Assembly: GCF_001667115.1 (NCBI RefSeq)
Contig: NZ_LZIJ01000024.1
Coordinates: 1 to 48,685, forward strand
Direction: 5' to 3'
DNA: 48,685 bases
Source of the DNA: Mycobacterium sp. 852002-51163_SCH5372311
GTDB lineage: Bacteria; Actinomycetota; Actinomycetes; Mycobacteriales; Mycobacteriaceae
The notes below the pieces were generated by a model, which did no database searches, had not been told where the DNA came from, and was given only the letters and a program-made list of their open reading frames with translations. Shown here one piece after another: positions 18,325-26,637 of the stretch (within the stretch, counting starts at the first letter, position 1; every line of letters starts with the position of its first letter). The translations under genes were made by a program, and so were the position numbers.

Positions 18325-21300
18325 CAGGGCTTCCTTTCGGCAGCCAGCAGCGGTAGCCACAACCGGGCGGCAAGCGCACCCAACCGGGTTTCCTCGCCCG
18401 GCATTTCCAGGCCGGGCACGGGCGGCCCGAGCAACACGTCGAATGGAGCTTTGAATCCCCAGACCCGCACGTGCGCGGGCTCCCCGTCTTCGCCGTCGTG
18501 AAAATTGTTGGACTCCCATTTGCCGCGGGCGTACTGCACCGGATCGCGCCCGCGGTGGCGGCGTTCCGCCCACGCGTAGGACGTCTTGAGCGGCAACGCC
18601 AGCGGCTCGCGCCGGCCCGCGGCGAAAATCGCTACCAGATCGCGCAATACGGCCACCGGATCTGGCGGCGAGCCGAGCGCACAGACCTCGATGGTGTCCT
18701 TGCTGCCTCGCCCGACGCAGATGGCGGTCCAGTCGCGGTCCGGGTGACCGGCGGCCAGCGCGACCAGCGAGATCCACGCCTGCAGTTTGTGTTTGGCGGC
18801 CAGTCTGGAATAGCTGACCTCGACGATGCGGTTCTCGAAGACCCGGTTGACGGTACCGGTGACACCGCGACCGTCCCCGAGGTCGACAGCGATGTCATGA
18901 GCGAGCGCCTGCACCCGCTGGTGGCTTTGCGCGATGCCGGCCAGCTGTGCGGCGGTTTGGCTGATCGTCTCGGCCTTGCGCCAGCCCAACCGCAGCGGAG
19001 GCAGCGTGCCGCGGCGCCATTCGGCGTTGATCGCGAACTTGCGGTCCCTGCCCCGCAGCAGGTCATGCAGCATCCGGTCGCCGACCACCCACGCCTGTAG
19101 CGGGTCGATGTCGACGGGCATTGCATCCTCGATCCCGTCGACATCCCACGGCAACGTGCAGTCGAGTGCCCGGAAAAACCCTTTGACCGGATCCTTGAAG
19201 AAGTCGAGCAGATCGGCCAGCTCCACGTTCAGGACCGGCCCGACGGGTAGCGGCTCGGTTAGGAAAGCTTTTGGCGCACAGCGAGTTCCGGAGGCCGCCT
19301 GAGCGGCGGCCAGCGCCGCCGGGTCGAAGGTGAATGCCTCACCGGGTGCCAGCGCACCCGGAGTGACGTTCTTGCGGTCGAACGGCTGCAGCGGATGTTG
19401 GGTCAGGATGTGCTGGCGCACCGGCGTTTCCGTCGTCTGGTCCAGCGCATCGAGCACTTCGGCGAGCGGCACGGCTGGCGGCCGCGGGTGCCCGGTGTGC
19501 TCGTCGTTGCCCGTGTAGGTGATCACCAGCGTCTCGGTGGCCGAGCACACCGCGTCGAGCAGCAACTGCCGGTCCTCCGAACGGATGTCACGTTCCCCGG
19601 TCATCGGTTCGCGGGCCAGCGCGTCGTCGCCGTCCGGGACGTCGAGCCGAGGGAATACGCCGTCGTCGAGTCCGACCAGGCAGACCACCCGGTGCGGTAC
19701 CGAGCGCATCGGCACCATGGTGCACACGGTCAACGTGCCGGTACGGAAGTTGGCCCGGGTCGGGCGCCCGGCCAACTGCGTGGACAGCAGGGCACGTATG
19801 TCGGGTAGCCGCAGCGTTGTCGATGCCCGGGAACCGGCCTGCGCGACGACGTCGGCGAACTCACGTTGCAGCTGCGCGTGTTGCCAGGCATCATCCGACT
19901 GCGTGAGCAGGCCGATGCCCGCCGTCAGCGCTTCCACCCAGCCGGCCAATGGCTTTGTGCCGCTGAGGGTTTCGATCACACTCTGGAGGCGCTCGACGTA
20001 TTCGGCGAGCCGTCCGGCCAGCTCGACGCGATTGCTGCCGACGTCGTCCAGTGGCAGCGCCGTGCCGACCCAAGCTTGCGAGTCGTCGGACATCGCCACC
20101 CCCGTCAGGATGCGGTCGAGCCCGAACCGCCAGGTGTTGTGCACGACATTGTCAAGGCCGTACGGCCGGCGGTGGTCCGGATCGAATCCCCACCGGATGT
20201 TTGCCTCGCGGACCCATTCGGTGATCGCGTCGAGGTCGTCGTCGGTAAACCCGAACCGGGCCCGCACCGGCGCGGCCTGCGCGAGGTTGAGCACCTGGCT
20301 GGCGGTGGCCCGGCTGTCGGCGATGGCGAGCAGCTCGGCCGCCACCCCGAGCAGGGGATTGGTCTGCGTCAGCGCACGGTCGGCGAGCCGGACCCGCAGT
20401 CGATGCGCGGGATGGCCGTCCCCGGCCATCTCACCGAGGCCGAATCCGGCGACCACCAGCGGTGCGTACGTTTCGATGTCGGGGCACATCACCACGATGT
20501 CGCGAGGCTCGAGCTTCGGGTCGTCTTGCAGTAGGCCGAGCAACGCCTCGCGGAGCACGTCGATCTGTCGCGCCGGGCCGTGGCAGCTGTGCACCTGGAC
20601 AGACCGGTCGCCGGCGGCGAGCAGCCGGCCATCGGGGCGGACCGCGTTGGCGGCGATGTCGGCTTGCAGCCAGCCCAGCAATGTATCGGGTTTGCCTGTG
20701 CCACTGACGAATTCGTCGATCGACGGCCCTGCTGGTAGTGCTCGCTGCAGCTCGCGCAGGTCGCGACCCAGCGTTTCCAGCAGTGGATGGCGTGCCGCGG
20801 CTCGGCTGGTGTCCGTGCGCCGTGGCACCGCGTCGTGGAGGCCGCTGAGTGCCCGCCACAGCTCGTCGCTGGGATGCGGCAGCCACAGGTGCAGGTCGTG
20901 ATGGGTGGCCAACGCGTCGAGCAGTTCGATGTCGGTGCATGCCAGGCGGGTGTGCCCGAACAGCGAGAGCCGCGGAGACAGGTCGATCGGTCCTTCGCGG
21001 AGCCGCGCGACGGCCTTCTGATGCCGGATGTGCGGTGGGTCGGCGGGCACGGCCGCGACCAGGGTGCGCCAGAGCGCGGGCTGCCAGGCCAGGTCGGCAT
21101 CGAGGTCACCCGCGCTGCCGTCGAGCCAGTCGACCAGAAGCTGCGGCCGCTGCCGGGCGTAGGAGGCGAACAGCCCGGCGAGCCGGCGGGCGACCGCGTA
21201 GCGACGACCCCGGCGCAGCTCCGCCTCGGCGACGTCAGTGTCGAAGTGGCCCAAGTGTTTTGCCAGTGTCTTACACCAAGGCTCGTCGAGACTGGTGTCG

Positions 21301-21605
21301 ATGACCTCCAACAGCGGCCACGTCATCGCCTCCGGTGACCAGGGATCGTCGTCACGGGCGCCGGTGATTTCAGCGATCAGCGAGCCTGGATTGCGAAACG
21401 CCACTCCGGCGCACACCCCGTCGCCACTGCCCGGCCGGCAGCCGAGTACGTGCGAAAGCCGCTGGCTGAGCCAGCGTTCCACGCCGCGGGCCGGTACCAG
21501 CACCAGCTCCTCGGCAAACGGGTCCGGCAGCGGCGCGGCCAACAGCGCGCCGAGGCCGTCGGCAAGCAGATCGGTGCGCTCGGCACGGTGGAGATGAAGC
21601 GCCAT
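18324..21605 (-). CDS. recC: RecBCD subunit RecC
   Basis: This 1093-residue protein (M. tuberculosis RecC is about 1097, from memory) begins MALHLHRAERTD and shows the family signature VLVPARGVERWLSQRL. Helicase-like domains without Walker motifs follow, and a nuclease-like C-terminal domain lacks the catalytic DYK. RecC is the scaffold that splits the duplex and, in E. coli, recognises Chi. It heads the recC-recB-recD operon, with overlaps at both junctions. The promoter must lie in the 86-base divergent region before the nitroreductase gene at 21692. Confidence 0.94.
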   Translation of the reverse strand: MALHLHRAERTDLLADGLGALLAAPLPDPFAEELVLVPARGVERWLSQRLSHVLGCRPGSGDGVCAGVAFRNPGSLIAEITGARDDDPWSPEAMTWPLLEVIDTSLDEPWCKTLAKHLGHFDTDVAEAELRRGRRYAVARRLAGLFASYARQRPQLLVDWLDGSAGDLDADLAWQPALWRTLVAAVPADPPHIRHQKAVARLREGPIDLSPRLSLFGHTRLACTDIELLDALATHHDLHLWLPHPSDELWRALSGLHDAVPRRTDTSRAAARHPLLETLGRDLRELQRALPAGPSIDEFVSGTGKPDTLLGWLQADIAANAVRPDGRLLAAGDRSVQVHSCHGPARQIDVLREALLGLLQDDPKLEPRDIVVMCPDIETYAPLVVAGFGLGEMAGDGHPAHRLRVRLADRALTQTNPLLGVAAELLAIADSRATASQVLNLAQAAPVRARFGFTDDDLDAITEWVREANIRWGFDPDHRRPYGLDNVVHNTWRFGLDRILTGVAMSDDSQAWVGTALPLDDVGSNRVELAGRLAEYVERLQSVIETLSGTKPLAGWVEALTAGIGLLTQSDDAWQHAQLQREFADVVAQAGSRASTTLRLPDIRALLSTQLAGRPTRANFRTGTLTVCTMVPMRSVPHRVVCLVGLDDGVFPRLDVPDGDDALAREPMTGERDIRSEDRQLLLDAVCSATETLVITYTGNDEHTGHPRPPAVPLAEVLDALDQTTETPVRQHILTQHPLQPFDRKNVTPGALAPGEAFTFDPAALAAAQAASGTRCAPKAFLTEPLPVGPVLNVELADLLDFFKDPVKGFFRALDCTLPWDVDGIEDAMPVDIDPLQAWVVGDRMLHDLLRGRDRKFAINAEWRRGTLPPLRLGWRKAETISQTAAQLAGIAQSHQRVQALAHDIAVDLGDGRGVTGTVNRVFENRIVEVSYSRLAAKHKLQAWISLVALAAGHPDRDWTAICVGRGSKDTIEVCALGSPPDPVAVLRDLVAIFAAGRREPLALPLKTSYAWAERRHRGRDPVQYARGKWESNNFHDGEDGEPAHVRVWGFKAPFDVLLGPPVPGLEMPGEETRLGALAARLWLPLLAAERKP

Positions 21606-21691
21606 CGCGGGCCACCCTAGACCGCGCTACCGACAGCGATGGCACCCTGGTTAGCAAGACGAATGCCGGAGGGGTGCGAGAAAGGCGAGTG

Positions 21692-22207
21692 ATGGAAACC
21701 TGGGATGCGATCTGTGCCCGGCGCAATGTGCGGCAGTACACCTCAGAACCGGTGTCGGAGGCAGACCTGAATCGCATCGCCGAGGCCGGCTGGCGCGCAC
21801 CGTCGGCGAAAAACCGCCAGCCGTGGGACTTCGTCGTCGTCACCGACCGGACCCAACTGCAGGAACTGTCCACCGTCTGGCGAGGAGCCGGCCACATCGC
21901 CTCAGCCGCGGCCGCGATTGCCTTCGTCCTACCGATACCACCGGACGAACGCAGAAAGGTGACAGACAACTACGACGTCGGTCAGGCGACCATGGCGATG
22001 ATGATCGCCGCAACCGACCTGGGTATCGGCACCGGCCATTCGTCGGTCGGGGATCAGGAGAAGGCGCGGGCCATCCTGGGCGTTCCCGACGACCGTCAGG
22101 TGGCCTTTCTGCTCGGCGTCGGATATCCCGCCGATCGCCCACTTCGCCCGATCCGCAAACCCGATCGGCGGCCCTTCGCCGAAGTCGTGCATCAGGGCCG
22201 CTGGTGA
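21692..22207 (+). CDS. Nitroreductase family (FMN) oxidoreductase
   Basis: This 171-residue protein has the nitroreductase pattern: RRNVRQYTSEPVSEADL at the N-terminus, GWRAPSAKNRQPWDFVVV for the flavin site, and a C-terminal FLLGVGYPADRPL. It probably binds FMN as a dimer and reduces quinones, nitro compounds or a cofactor with NAD(P)H; the substrate cannot be predicted. ATG 21692 is preferred over the GTG at 21674 because GAAAGGCGAG precedes it. It is divergent from recC and 11 bases upstream of a methyltransferase gene, so the pair is likely co-transcribed. Confidence 0.85.
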   Translation: METWDAICARRNVRQYTSEPVSEADLNRIAEAGWRAPSAKNRQPWDFVVVTDRTQLQELSTVWRGAGHIASAAAAIAFVLPIPPDERRKVTDNYDVGQATMAMMIAATDLGIGTGHSSVGDQEKARAILGVPDDRQVAFLLGVGYPADRPLRPIRKPDRRPFAEVVHQGRW

Positions 22208-22218
22208 AGGAAGATCCG

Positions 22219-22992
22219 ATGGCACACAAAGCAGAGGTAGCGACGCGCGAGCACCGGGGCGACTACGGCTACGACGGGTCCTTCCACACCGTCTCGGCCG
22301 GGACACAGCTGCTGGGCGTGGGGGCGGGATCTGCGGCTCTGCTGGCGACGTCGGGTATCAGCGCGGCCCGCGGCCGGCGGTTGGTGGCAGTGCTGACGGC
22401 GGCGTTGGCGGTCGACCTGATCGGGACCGCGACCTGGTACATCTACGCGACACGCTCGGGCAAGTTCCGGGTATGGGACCGCATTCTCGACGACTTGCGG
22501 CTGCGCGGCGACGAGACGGTGCTGGACCTGGGCTGCGGACGTGGCGCGGTGTTGCTCGCCGCGGCCAAGCGGCTGCCCCGGGGTCGAGCGATCGGGGTCG
22601 ATCTATGGCAAGCCGACCAGACCGACAACTCGCCGCAGGCCACCCTGAAAAATGCCGAGCTGGAGAATGTCGCCGACCGCATCGAGCTGCACACCGCCGA
22701 CATGACCGCGCTGCCGTTGGCCGACGAGAGCGTCGACGTGATCGTCAGCAGCCTGGCCATCCACAACATTCCGACCCGCGCGGGTCGCCGGCAGGCACTG
22801 CGCGAGGCGGTTCGGGTGCTGCGCCCGGGCGGCCGGCTCGCCATCGCGGACCTGTGGGAAACCCGTCAGCATGCCGAGCATTTGCGGGAACTGGGCTGGC
22901 GAAATGTGCGGCGCCGCAACCTGGGATGGCGCATGTGGTACGGCGGCCCCTGGTTTTCCACCCGTCTGGTCAGCGCGACCAAGCCGGACTGA
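22219..22992 (+). CDS. Membrane-anchored SAM-dependent methyltransferase
   Basis: This is a 257-residue protein. Two hydrophobic segments (about 27-45 and 52-75) precede a class I methyltransferase domain with motif I VLDLGCGRGAVLL, an acidic motif II (IGVDLW), the ubiE-like VDVIVSSLAIHNIPT, and EAVRVLRPGGRLAIADLW. The product is likely held at the membrane, which suggests a lipid, quinone or other membrane substrate. The start is ATG 22219 behind GAAGGAAG; the longer frame overlaps the nitroreductase out of phase. It is the second gene of a probable nitroreductase-methyltransferase unit that ends before a repeat array. Confidence 0.85.
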   Translation: MAHKAEVATREHRGDYGYDGSFHTVSAGTQLLGVGAGSAALLATSGISAARGRRLVAVLTAALAVDLIGTATWYIYATRSGKFRVWDRILDDLRLRGDETVLDLGCGRGAVLLAAAKRLPRGRAIGVDLWQADQTDNSPQATLKNAELENVADRIELHTADMTALPLADESVDVIVSSLAIHNIPTRAGRRQALREAVRVLRPGGRLAIADLWETRQHAEHLRELGWRNVRRRNLGWRMWYGGPWFSTRLVSATKPD

Positions 22993-23013
22993 GCTTGCGG
23001 GTCGGTTTTGCGC

Positions 23014-23173
23014 GTGAAGCCTGGGCTTCGCGTGTGAAGCCTGGGCTTTGAAAGTGAAGCCTGGGCGAAAAGTCGGCCCAGACTCCGCCCTACGTTCACG
23101 ATCAAAGCCCTGGGTTCACGCTCAAAGCCCTGGGTTCACGCTCAAAGCCCTAGGTTCACGCCGAAAGCCCACT
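23014..23173. repeat. Inverted array of 20-bp tandem repeats
   Basis: Three direct units starting at 23014, 23034 and 23054 follow GTGAAGCCTGGGCTTnnnnn with an exact 20-base period (the third unit is cut short). After a 27-base centre come four units at 23094, 23114, 23134 and 23154 of the type GTTCACGCTCAAAGCCCTGG, again with a 20-base period. The second set is essentially the reverse complement of the first (shared core CAAAGCCC..GG.TTCAC), so the two half-arrays can fold on each other. The block lies between two same-strand genes. It may act as a terminator, a protein-binding array or a variable-number repeat. Confidence 0.85.
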
Positions 23174-23259
23174 GACCGGACATGAAACGGGTCGAGCGGC
23201 GCAGCGGCGGGTATGAACCGGCGGGAACCGGGTATTTCCGCCGAGTGCATCCTGGATTC

Positions 23260-23727
23260 ATGAACAGAAGCGAGATCACTGAGCAGATCGTGGTTGCCCG
23301 CCTGGCCAAGGGGCTGAGCTGGCAGGAGCTGGCCGATGCCATCGGAAGGCCGGCCGTATGGACCACGTCGGCGTTGCTCGGCCAGCACCCGATACCTGCC
23401 GAGCTCGGCAAGGTGCTGGTGGAAATGCTGGGTCTCGACGAGTCAGCCGTGCCGGTGCTGGCGGCGCCGCCGATGCGTGGCGGACTGCCCGCCTTCTCAA
23501 ACGCGGGTGTGCCCACCGACCCGACCATTTACCGCTTCTACGAAGCGCTTCAGGTATACGGCGGGGCCATCAAGGAACTTATTCACGAGCAGTTCGGTGA
23601 CGGGATCATGAGCGCCATCAACTTCAGCGTGGACATCCAGAAGAAGCCGCACCCTTCCGGTGACCGGGTGGTGGTGACGTTCGACGGGAAATACCTTGCC
23701 TACGATTGGGTTTCGGGCGAAAGCTGA
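23260..23727 (+). CDS. cynS: Cyanate hydratase (cyanase)
   Basis: This 155-residue cyanase converts cyanate and bicarbonate to ammonia and carbon dioxide. The N-terminal helical domain (about 1-75, LSWQELADAIG, SALLGQHPIPA) is followed by the catalytic domain with PTDPTIYRFYEALQVYGG and HEQFGDGIMSAINF. The catalytic triad seen in E. coli (Arg96, Glu99, Ser122) is present as Arg92, Glu95 and Ser118. The start at ATG 23260 gives the usual length, although the ribosome site is weak; a frame extending up to 23182 adds residues not found in the family. There is no cyanate permease or carbonic anhydrase beside it, so it stands alone after the repeat array. Confidence 0.93.
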   Translation: MNRSEITEQIVVARLAKGLSWQELADAIGRPAVWTTSALLGQHPIPAELGKVLVEMLGLDESAVPVLAAPPMRGGLPAFSNAGVPTDPTIYRFYEALQVYGGAIKELIHEQFGDGIMSAINFSVDIQKKPHPSGDRVVVTFDGKYLAYDWVSGES

Positions 23728-23822
23728 CCACGGCGCGCGTCCGCCCCTCGACGCGTTGTCGCGGAGCGGGCGAACCCGGAGCGCCGACACCCGCACCTAG
23801 GCTCGAACACTGAGGGGGACCA

Positions 23823-24824
23823 ATGACGACGACTTCGCTGAAGGCGGATCTTGTGCTGTCCGGTGGCGGTGTGAAGGGCATCGGGCTGTCGGGCGCTGTC
23901 GTCGCATTGATGGACGCCGGTTACGAGATCCCGCGCATCTCGGGCACCTCAGCCGGCTCGGTTGTCGGTGCGATCTTGGCCGCCGGGTTCGACCAGTTGA
24001 CCCCCGAGGAGGTCAGGCAGCTCACCATGACAGTGCCCTACCGCAAATTCCTCGACCCGACACACATCACCGGGATCCCGATACTCGGCGCGGCCTGGGG
24101 TCTGCTCAGCGAAGAAGGCATCTACAAAGGCGATTTCGCGCACGACTGGATTCGGTCTCAACTGAAAAACCTGGGTGTCGGCACGTTTGGCGACCTTGCG
24201 CTGCACGACGACGCCCTACCGGCGGAACGGCGCTACCGGCTGGTGGTCACCGTCGCTGATGTGACCACCGGCCAACTGGTGCGGTTGCCCTGGGACTACC
24301 GTCGGGTCTACGGTCTCGATCCAGATGAGCAGCAGGTCGCCGATGCGGTTCGCGCCTCGATGTCGATTCCGTTCTTCTTCCACACCGTCAAACTGACAAG
24401 TGCCAGTGGGTTGACGTCCACCCTGGTCGACGGTGGAGTGCTGTCGAACTTTCCGATCGACTCGTTCGACCGGTCCGACGGCAGACCGCCGCGCTGGCCC
24501 ACATTCGGAATAACGCTGCTGCCCAATCTTCCGCAGGGCAATGACAAGGTGATCCCGGCGTTGGCGCCGTTGCATTGGCTCGGCGGGCCCACCCTATTGG
24601 AAGACGTGCTCACCACGATGATCGTGGGCCGGGATCAGGCCTACCTCAACCAGCCGTGGGTCAGCGCGCGGACAATCCGCGTGGACTCGACCGACATCGG
24701 ATTCCTCGACTTCGACATCAAGGAAGAACAGATGGAAGCCCTCTACCACAAGGGCTACGACGCAGTCGAGGCGTTCCTGTCCACCTGGAACTGGACGCAA
24801 TATCTCGAACGCTTCCGCCGATGA
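23823..24824 (+). CDS. Patatin-like phospholipase, first of a tandem pair
   Basis: This 333-residue patatin-family lipid acyl hydrolase has an oxyanion-hole segment LSGGGVKGIG (about 12-21), the nucleophile Ser43 in GTSAG (41-45), and the second dyad residue Asp203 in VDGG. All catalytic elements are intact, so the enzyme should be an active phospholipase or lipid esterase. There is no signal peptide or membrane helix. A strong ribosome site (GAGGGGG) precedes ATG 23823. It is followed after 21 bases by a close paralogue, and both share long identical blocks such as VRLPWDYR and LGLDPDEQ-like segments, which points to tandem duplication and co-transcription. Confidence 0.9.
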   Translation: MTTTSLKADLVLSGGGVKGIGLSGAVVALMDAGYEIPRISGTSAGSVVGAILAAGFDQLTPEEVRQLTMTVPYRKFLDPTHITGIPILGAAWGLLSEEGIYKGDFAHDWIRSQLKNLGVGTFGDLALHDDALPAERRYRLVVTVADVTTGQLVRLPWDYRRVYGLDPDEQQVADAVRASMSIPFFFHTVKLTSASGLTSTLVDGGVLSNFPIDSFDRSDGRPPRWPTFGITLLPNLPQGNDKVIPALAPLHWLGGPTLLEDVLTTMIVGRDQAYLNQPWVSARTIRVDSTDIGFLDFDIKEEQMEALYHKGYDAVEAFLSTWNWTQYLERFRR

Positions 24825-24845
24825 AGTGGCTGAAAAGGAATTTCA

Positions 24846-25856
24846 ATGGCTGACGATCCGAAAAACGCCGACCTCATTCTCTCCGGCGGAGGCGTCAAGT
24901 TCATTGGCCTGGTTGGTGCGATTGTCAGGCTGATGGAGGAGGGCTATTCGTTCCAAAGGGCGTCCGGCGTGTCGGGAGGCTCAGTGGTCGCCGCGATCGT
25001 GGCGGCCGCATCCAAAGACGATCAGCTAACCAGTGACCAGGTCAAGGAACTCGGATTGTCTGTGCCGCTGAGCAAATGGCGCGACGCCGCGCCGATCCCA
25101 TTCCTCGGCCCGGCACTGGGCCTGCTGCGTGACTCTGGCCTGTATCGCGGTGACTTCGCCCACGACTGGGTCCGGGGCGAGCTAAAGAACTTGGGCGTCA
25201 CCAAGTTTGGTGATCTGGCCATCGATGACGACGACCTCCTCGAGGAGCGGCGCTACCGGGCTGTGGTCACCGTCGCCGACCTGACGACCGGACAGCTCGT
25301 TCGGTTGCCGTGGGACTACCGCCGCCTTTACGGTCTCGATCCCGACGAGCAGTTCGTCGCCGACGCGGTGCGCGCCTCGATGGCAATCCCGTTTTTCTAT
25401 CGCCCGGTGACCTTGCGCAGCGCCAGCGGAGTGGAGTCCACGTTGGTCGACGGTGGTCTGCTGTCGACCTTTCCGATCGACTCGTTGGATCGGCCGGACG
25501 CCAAAGCGCCACGCTGGCCGACCTTTGGGATCACCGTCGTTCCGAAGCTCTTCGAGGGCATTGAGAGTGCCCTCCCGGGGTTGCGGCCGCTGCGTCGTCT
25601 TGGCCCGCCGACGTTGCTGGAGAAGCTGATACTGACCATGGTGCTCGGTCACGATCTGACCCGCCTGAATGAGCCGTGGGTCAGCGCGCGCGCCATCCGG
25701 GTGGTTTCGACCGAAGTCAGTGCACTGGACTTCAATATTTCGAGAAAGCGTCTTGAGGAGCAGTACGACAAAGGGTATGGGGCTGCGCGAGAGTTCCTGT
25801 CTACCTGGGACTTTCCGGCGTACCTCAACCGGTTCCGGCGATACCAGGGCGTCTAG
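24846..25856 (+). CDS. Patatin-like phospholipase, second of a tandem pair
   Basis: This 336-residue paralogue of the preceding gene carries LSGGGVKFIG, the nucleophile Ser43 in GVSGG (41-45) and Asp202 in VDGG. The change of GTSAG to GVSGG keeps the G-x-S-x-G elbow. The two proteins align over their full length with similar N- and C-termini (final motif FL or YL followed by RFRR). The ribosome site AAAGGAATTTCA lies close before the ATG. It ends 19 bases before the convergent echA3. The likely role is lipid turnover; whether the two enzymes have different substrates or work together is unknown. Confidence 0.9.
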   Translation: MADDPKNADLILSGGGVKFIGLVGAIVRLMEEGYSFQRASGVSGGSVVAAIVAAASKDDQLTSDQVKELGLSVPLSKWRDAAPIPFLGPALGLLRDSGLYRGDFAHDWVRGELKNLGVTKFGDLAIDDDDLLEERRYRAVVTVADLTTGQLVRLPWDYRRLYGLDPDEQFVADAVRASMAIPFFYRPVTLRSASGVESTLVDGGLLSTFPIDSLDRPDAKAPRWPTFGITVVPKLFEGIESALPGLRPLRRLGPPTLLEKLILTMVLGHDLTRLNEPWVSARAIRVVSTEVSALDFNISRKRLEEQYDKGYGAAREFLSTWDFPAYLNRFRRYQGV

Positions 25857-25875
25857 CGGGTCGTCGCCATTGGAC

Positions 25876-26571
25876 CTAGACTCCGAACTCGGCTGCTATT
25901 CCGTCGATTCCGGCCCGGATGGCCTTGAGCGCGTCGGCGCGGGTGCGCAGCTTGGTCGCGGCGTGAGCCTGCTGGTTGAGACCGGCGAATTCCTGTGCGG
26001 CTTCTTCGGCGCGGCTGCGGACCATTTCGGGCAGCACGATCTCGTCGACAAAGCCTGAGGCGAGGGCGGTTTCACCGAAGAACGTCTTGGCAAGCCCGGC
26101 GGCTTGCTGATACGCCGACTGGGTCAGCCGCAGCTTCATGATCTCCAGGGCGGCATAGGGAATCGTCATGCCGATCGCGACTTCGTTGGCCTGAATGTTG
26201 TACGCGTGGGCGGCAACCCGGTGGTCGCCGGACGACAACAGGAATGCCCCCATCGCGATGGCATGGCCGGTGCACGCCATCACCACCGGCTTGGGGTAGG
26301 ACAACAGGCGATACGACAGCTCGAAGCCGCCGCGGAGCATGTCGATAGCCGGCTGTACCTGGCCGGAGGTAAGGATTTTCAGGTCGAAGCCGCCGCTGAA
26401 AACCCGCTCGTTACCCGTGATCACCAGGGCCCCGACGGCATCGCCGTCGGCTTGGTCGATCGCTTCGTTGAGGGCCTGCTGCATGGTTGGGCCCAGCGCG
26501 TTGACCTTGCCGTCGTCCATCCTGATGACCGCGATGGAGTCCTTTTTGGTGTACATGACGGGGCCGCTCAT
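25876..26571 (-). CDS. echA3: Enoyl-CoA hydratase/isomerase family protein (EchA3-like)
   Basis: This 231-residue crotonase-fold protein is equal in length to M. tuberculosis EchA3 (Rv0632c) as I recall it, and it lies next to the same neighbours. The oxyanion-hole segments FSGGFDLKIL and AMGAFLLSSGDHR are visible. It is short for a hydratase and I cannot identify the usual pair of catalytic Glu residues with confidence, so the reaction could be hydration, isomerisation or another acyl-CoA step. A good ribosome site (AAGGAG) precedes ATG 26571. Confidence 0.9.
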   Translation of the reverse strand: MSGPVMYTKKDSIAVIRMDDGKVNALGPTMQQALNEAIDQADGDAVGALVITGNERVFSGGFDLKILTSGQVQPAIDMLRGGFELSYRLLSYPKPVVMACTGHAIAMGAFLLSSGDHRVAAHAYNIQANEVAIGMTIPYAALEIMKLRLTQSAYQQAAGLAKTFFGETALASGFVDEIVLPEMVRSRAEEAAQEFAGLNQQAHAATKLRTRADALKAIRAGIDGIAAEFGV

Positions 26572-26637
26572 GGGGTACTCCTTCGCTTTTCGCTTCGGGG
26601 TGCGCCGCGCCGAACAGGAGGTGCCGGCGGGCCACCG

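Noticed and set aside
15034..18777. Longer RecB with an N-terminal extension from 18777
   Set aside because: The extra residues come from recC read in another frame; the ATG at 18324 overlaps the recC stop and begins the RecB homology.
23014..23173. CRISPR array
   Set aside because: The units are contiguous 20-bp repeats without unique spacers and appear in both orientations; no cas genes are nearby.
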